This document shows, one piece after another, positions 8,101 to 8,231 of a DNA stretch of 8,231 nt; the stretch's first letter is position 1, and the number at the start of each line of letters is the position of its first letter. A program made the translations under genes and the position numbers. The notes under the pieces are model-generated. The model was not told the origin of the DNA. It ran no database searches and saw only the letters and a list, made by a program, of their open reading frames with translations. This DNA is from Saprospiraceae bacterium (GTDB lineage: Bacteria; Bacteroidota; Bacteroidia; Chitinophagales; Saprospiraceae), in NCBI GenBank assembly GCA_016787375.1, contig JAEUUM010000385.1, positions 1-8,231 of the forward strand, given 5' to 3'.

Positions 8101-8231
8101 TCTGCCGTCGTGATGAACGAGGGCAATTACTCAGATGCACACATGTTTCCTTATACTTACAGGGCACTTGGAATTGGTAAGCTGATCGGAATGCCGGTAC
8201 CGGGTACAGGTACCGCTGTATGGTGGGAAGG
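5122..8231 (+). CDS. Tricorn-type S41 serine protease, exported (3' end cut by window)
   Basis: The first 1036 residues of a Tricorn-like peptidase, open without a stop to the window edge. Residues 1-20 form a signal peptide (hydrophobic 4-15, likely cleavage SFG|Q), so it should act in the periplasm, unlike the cytosolic archaeal Tricorn. PD40 propeller motifs (SPDG-type) start near 33, 73, 117, 170, 226 and 271, then 324, 364, 419, 470, 513, 641 and 686. This 6 + 7 count fits Tricorn's two beta-propellers. A Lys/Asp-rich insert (about 562-612) lies between the fifth and sixth motifs of the second set. Next come the C1 region with SHTGAR (Ser786-His787, matching Tricorn Ser745-His746), a PDZ domain (about 803-890) and the S41 core with TRFNGGG (951-957) and NYSDAH, whose Ser1004 fits nucleophile Ser965. 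The glutamate of the tetrad (Glu1023 in Tricorn) would lie some 25 residues beyond the edge; probably 30-60 residues are missing. It likely degrades peptides in the envelope; its substrates are unknown. It is divergent from the AhpD-like gene and has its own promoter box. Confidence 0.93.
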   Translation, partial: MKNFLIFVFSIFVFLTTSFGQNSVSWYRYSAISPDGNWIVFSSQGDLYKVSSKGGTASLLTKNDAYDFSPVWSHDNKTIAFASMRYGNYDIFTIPADGGIAQRITLHSSDDIPYDFSIDNKAILFKSNRLDAASNQQFPVGGLAELYQIDINTRNIKQISTTPAEFARYSQDGNTIYFHDLKGYEDPLRKHHTSSVARDVWKLDLKSKEYTQLTTFAGEDRNPVLSPDQKTLFYLSEANGSSNIYKMSVEGGKSQPVTSLKNHPVRFLSISNTGLMCFSYQGEIYTLKDGGTPQKLNIVIALDNLDNQIKNVQIQGDASEMAVSPNGKEIAFIRRGEVFVTSVKEGTTKRITNTPEQERGVSFSPDGRTLVYAGERNNSWNIYTTTLSRKGEKYFFNSTLLKEEVVIATEKEEFQPAWSPDGKEIAFLEERTTLKVVNLESKKARTIMPGNKNYSYSDGDQHYAWSPDGKWFLVNFLQDKQWISQCGLVSSEGGKEIINLTKSGYSSDAPKWAMDGKMMTWSSDRDGMKNDASWGGESDYYGMFFTKEAFDRYKLSKEDFELLKDEEADAKKDSLKDKDSPKKDDLKSLKKDSKKDESKLASNDEKKDKPIEPIKIELQGIEDRKARLTIHSSRLADAVLSKDGEKLYYLAKFEKGYDLWQTELRTKETKTLVKLNANGVGDLVLDKDGKNLFILADGNISKIQLEDGKLEPVKMNGDMFLNESEERAYLFDHIWRQVQKKFYVVDLQGVDWDFYKKEYRKILPAITNNQDFAELLSELLGELNASHTGARFRPNIPNGDRTATLGAFYDLNYTGKGLKIIEIMTNSPLSSSKSKIKEGTIIEKIDGTEVENNENQFAVLNLKSGKNTLLSLYDPSKNEHWEEVVKPISIGEEGGLRYKRWVENCRKIVDSLSGGKVGYVHVAGMNDQSYRVVYEDALGKNGSKKALVVDTRFNGGGWLHDDLATFLSGKKYMTFEPRSQEIGEEPQFKWIRPSAVVMNEGNYSDAHMFPYTYRALGIGKLIGMPVPGTGTAVWWE

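Overview
The window looks like an ordinary chromosomal stretch from a member of the Bacteroidota. The evidence is the AT-rich base composition, the near absence of Shine-Dalgarno sequences before the genes, copies of the Bacteroidota -7 promoter box TAnnTTTG at sensible distances from four gene starts, and protein families typical of that phylum (a two-function phosphoglucose/phosphomannose isomerase, and an exported Tricorn-type S41 protease). No RNA gene, CRISPR array, insertion sequence or phage gene was found.

Layout, left to right. A yraN-family gene lies on the minus strand (85-450). It is divergent from a plus-strand pair: a sugar-phosphate isomerase (547-1536) and an RluE-like 23S rRNA pseudouridine synthase (1606-2205). 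That pair converges on a minus-strand pair, read in the order carboxymuconolactone decarboxylase/AhpD-like protein (4597-4941) then UvrD/PcrA-type helicase (2312-4564). The 106-base convergent gap holds AT-rich hairpins that may end transcription from both sides. The AhpD-like gene is divergent from a large plus-strand gene for an exported Tricorn-type protease (5122 onward). The window edge cuts this gene shortly after its catalytic serine. No gene-free stretch exceeds 300 bases. The first 84 bases are AT-rich and show no gene.

Most of these are core or housekeeping genes: nucleic-acid maintenance (YraN, UvrD), rRNA modification (RluE), central sugar metabolism (isomerase), redox or detoxification (AhpD-like) and peptide turnover in the envelope (Tricorn-like). 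They do not form one obvious pathway. The clearest functional links are positional: the likely AhpD-like/uvrD operon and the two divergent promoter regions. I found no convincing undescribed system. The most interesting item is the architecture of the Tricorn-type protein: 6 + 7 propeller motifs, with a Lys/Asp-rich low-complexity insert inside the second propeller.
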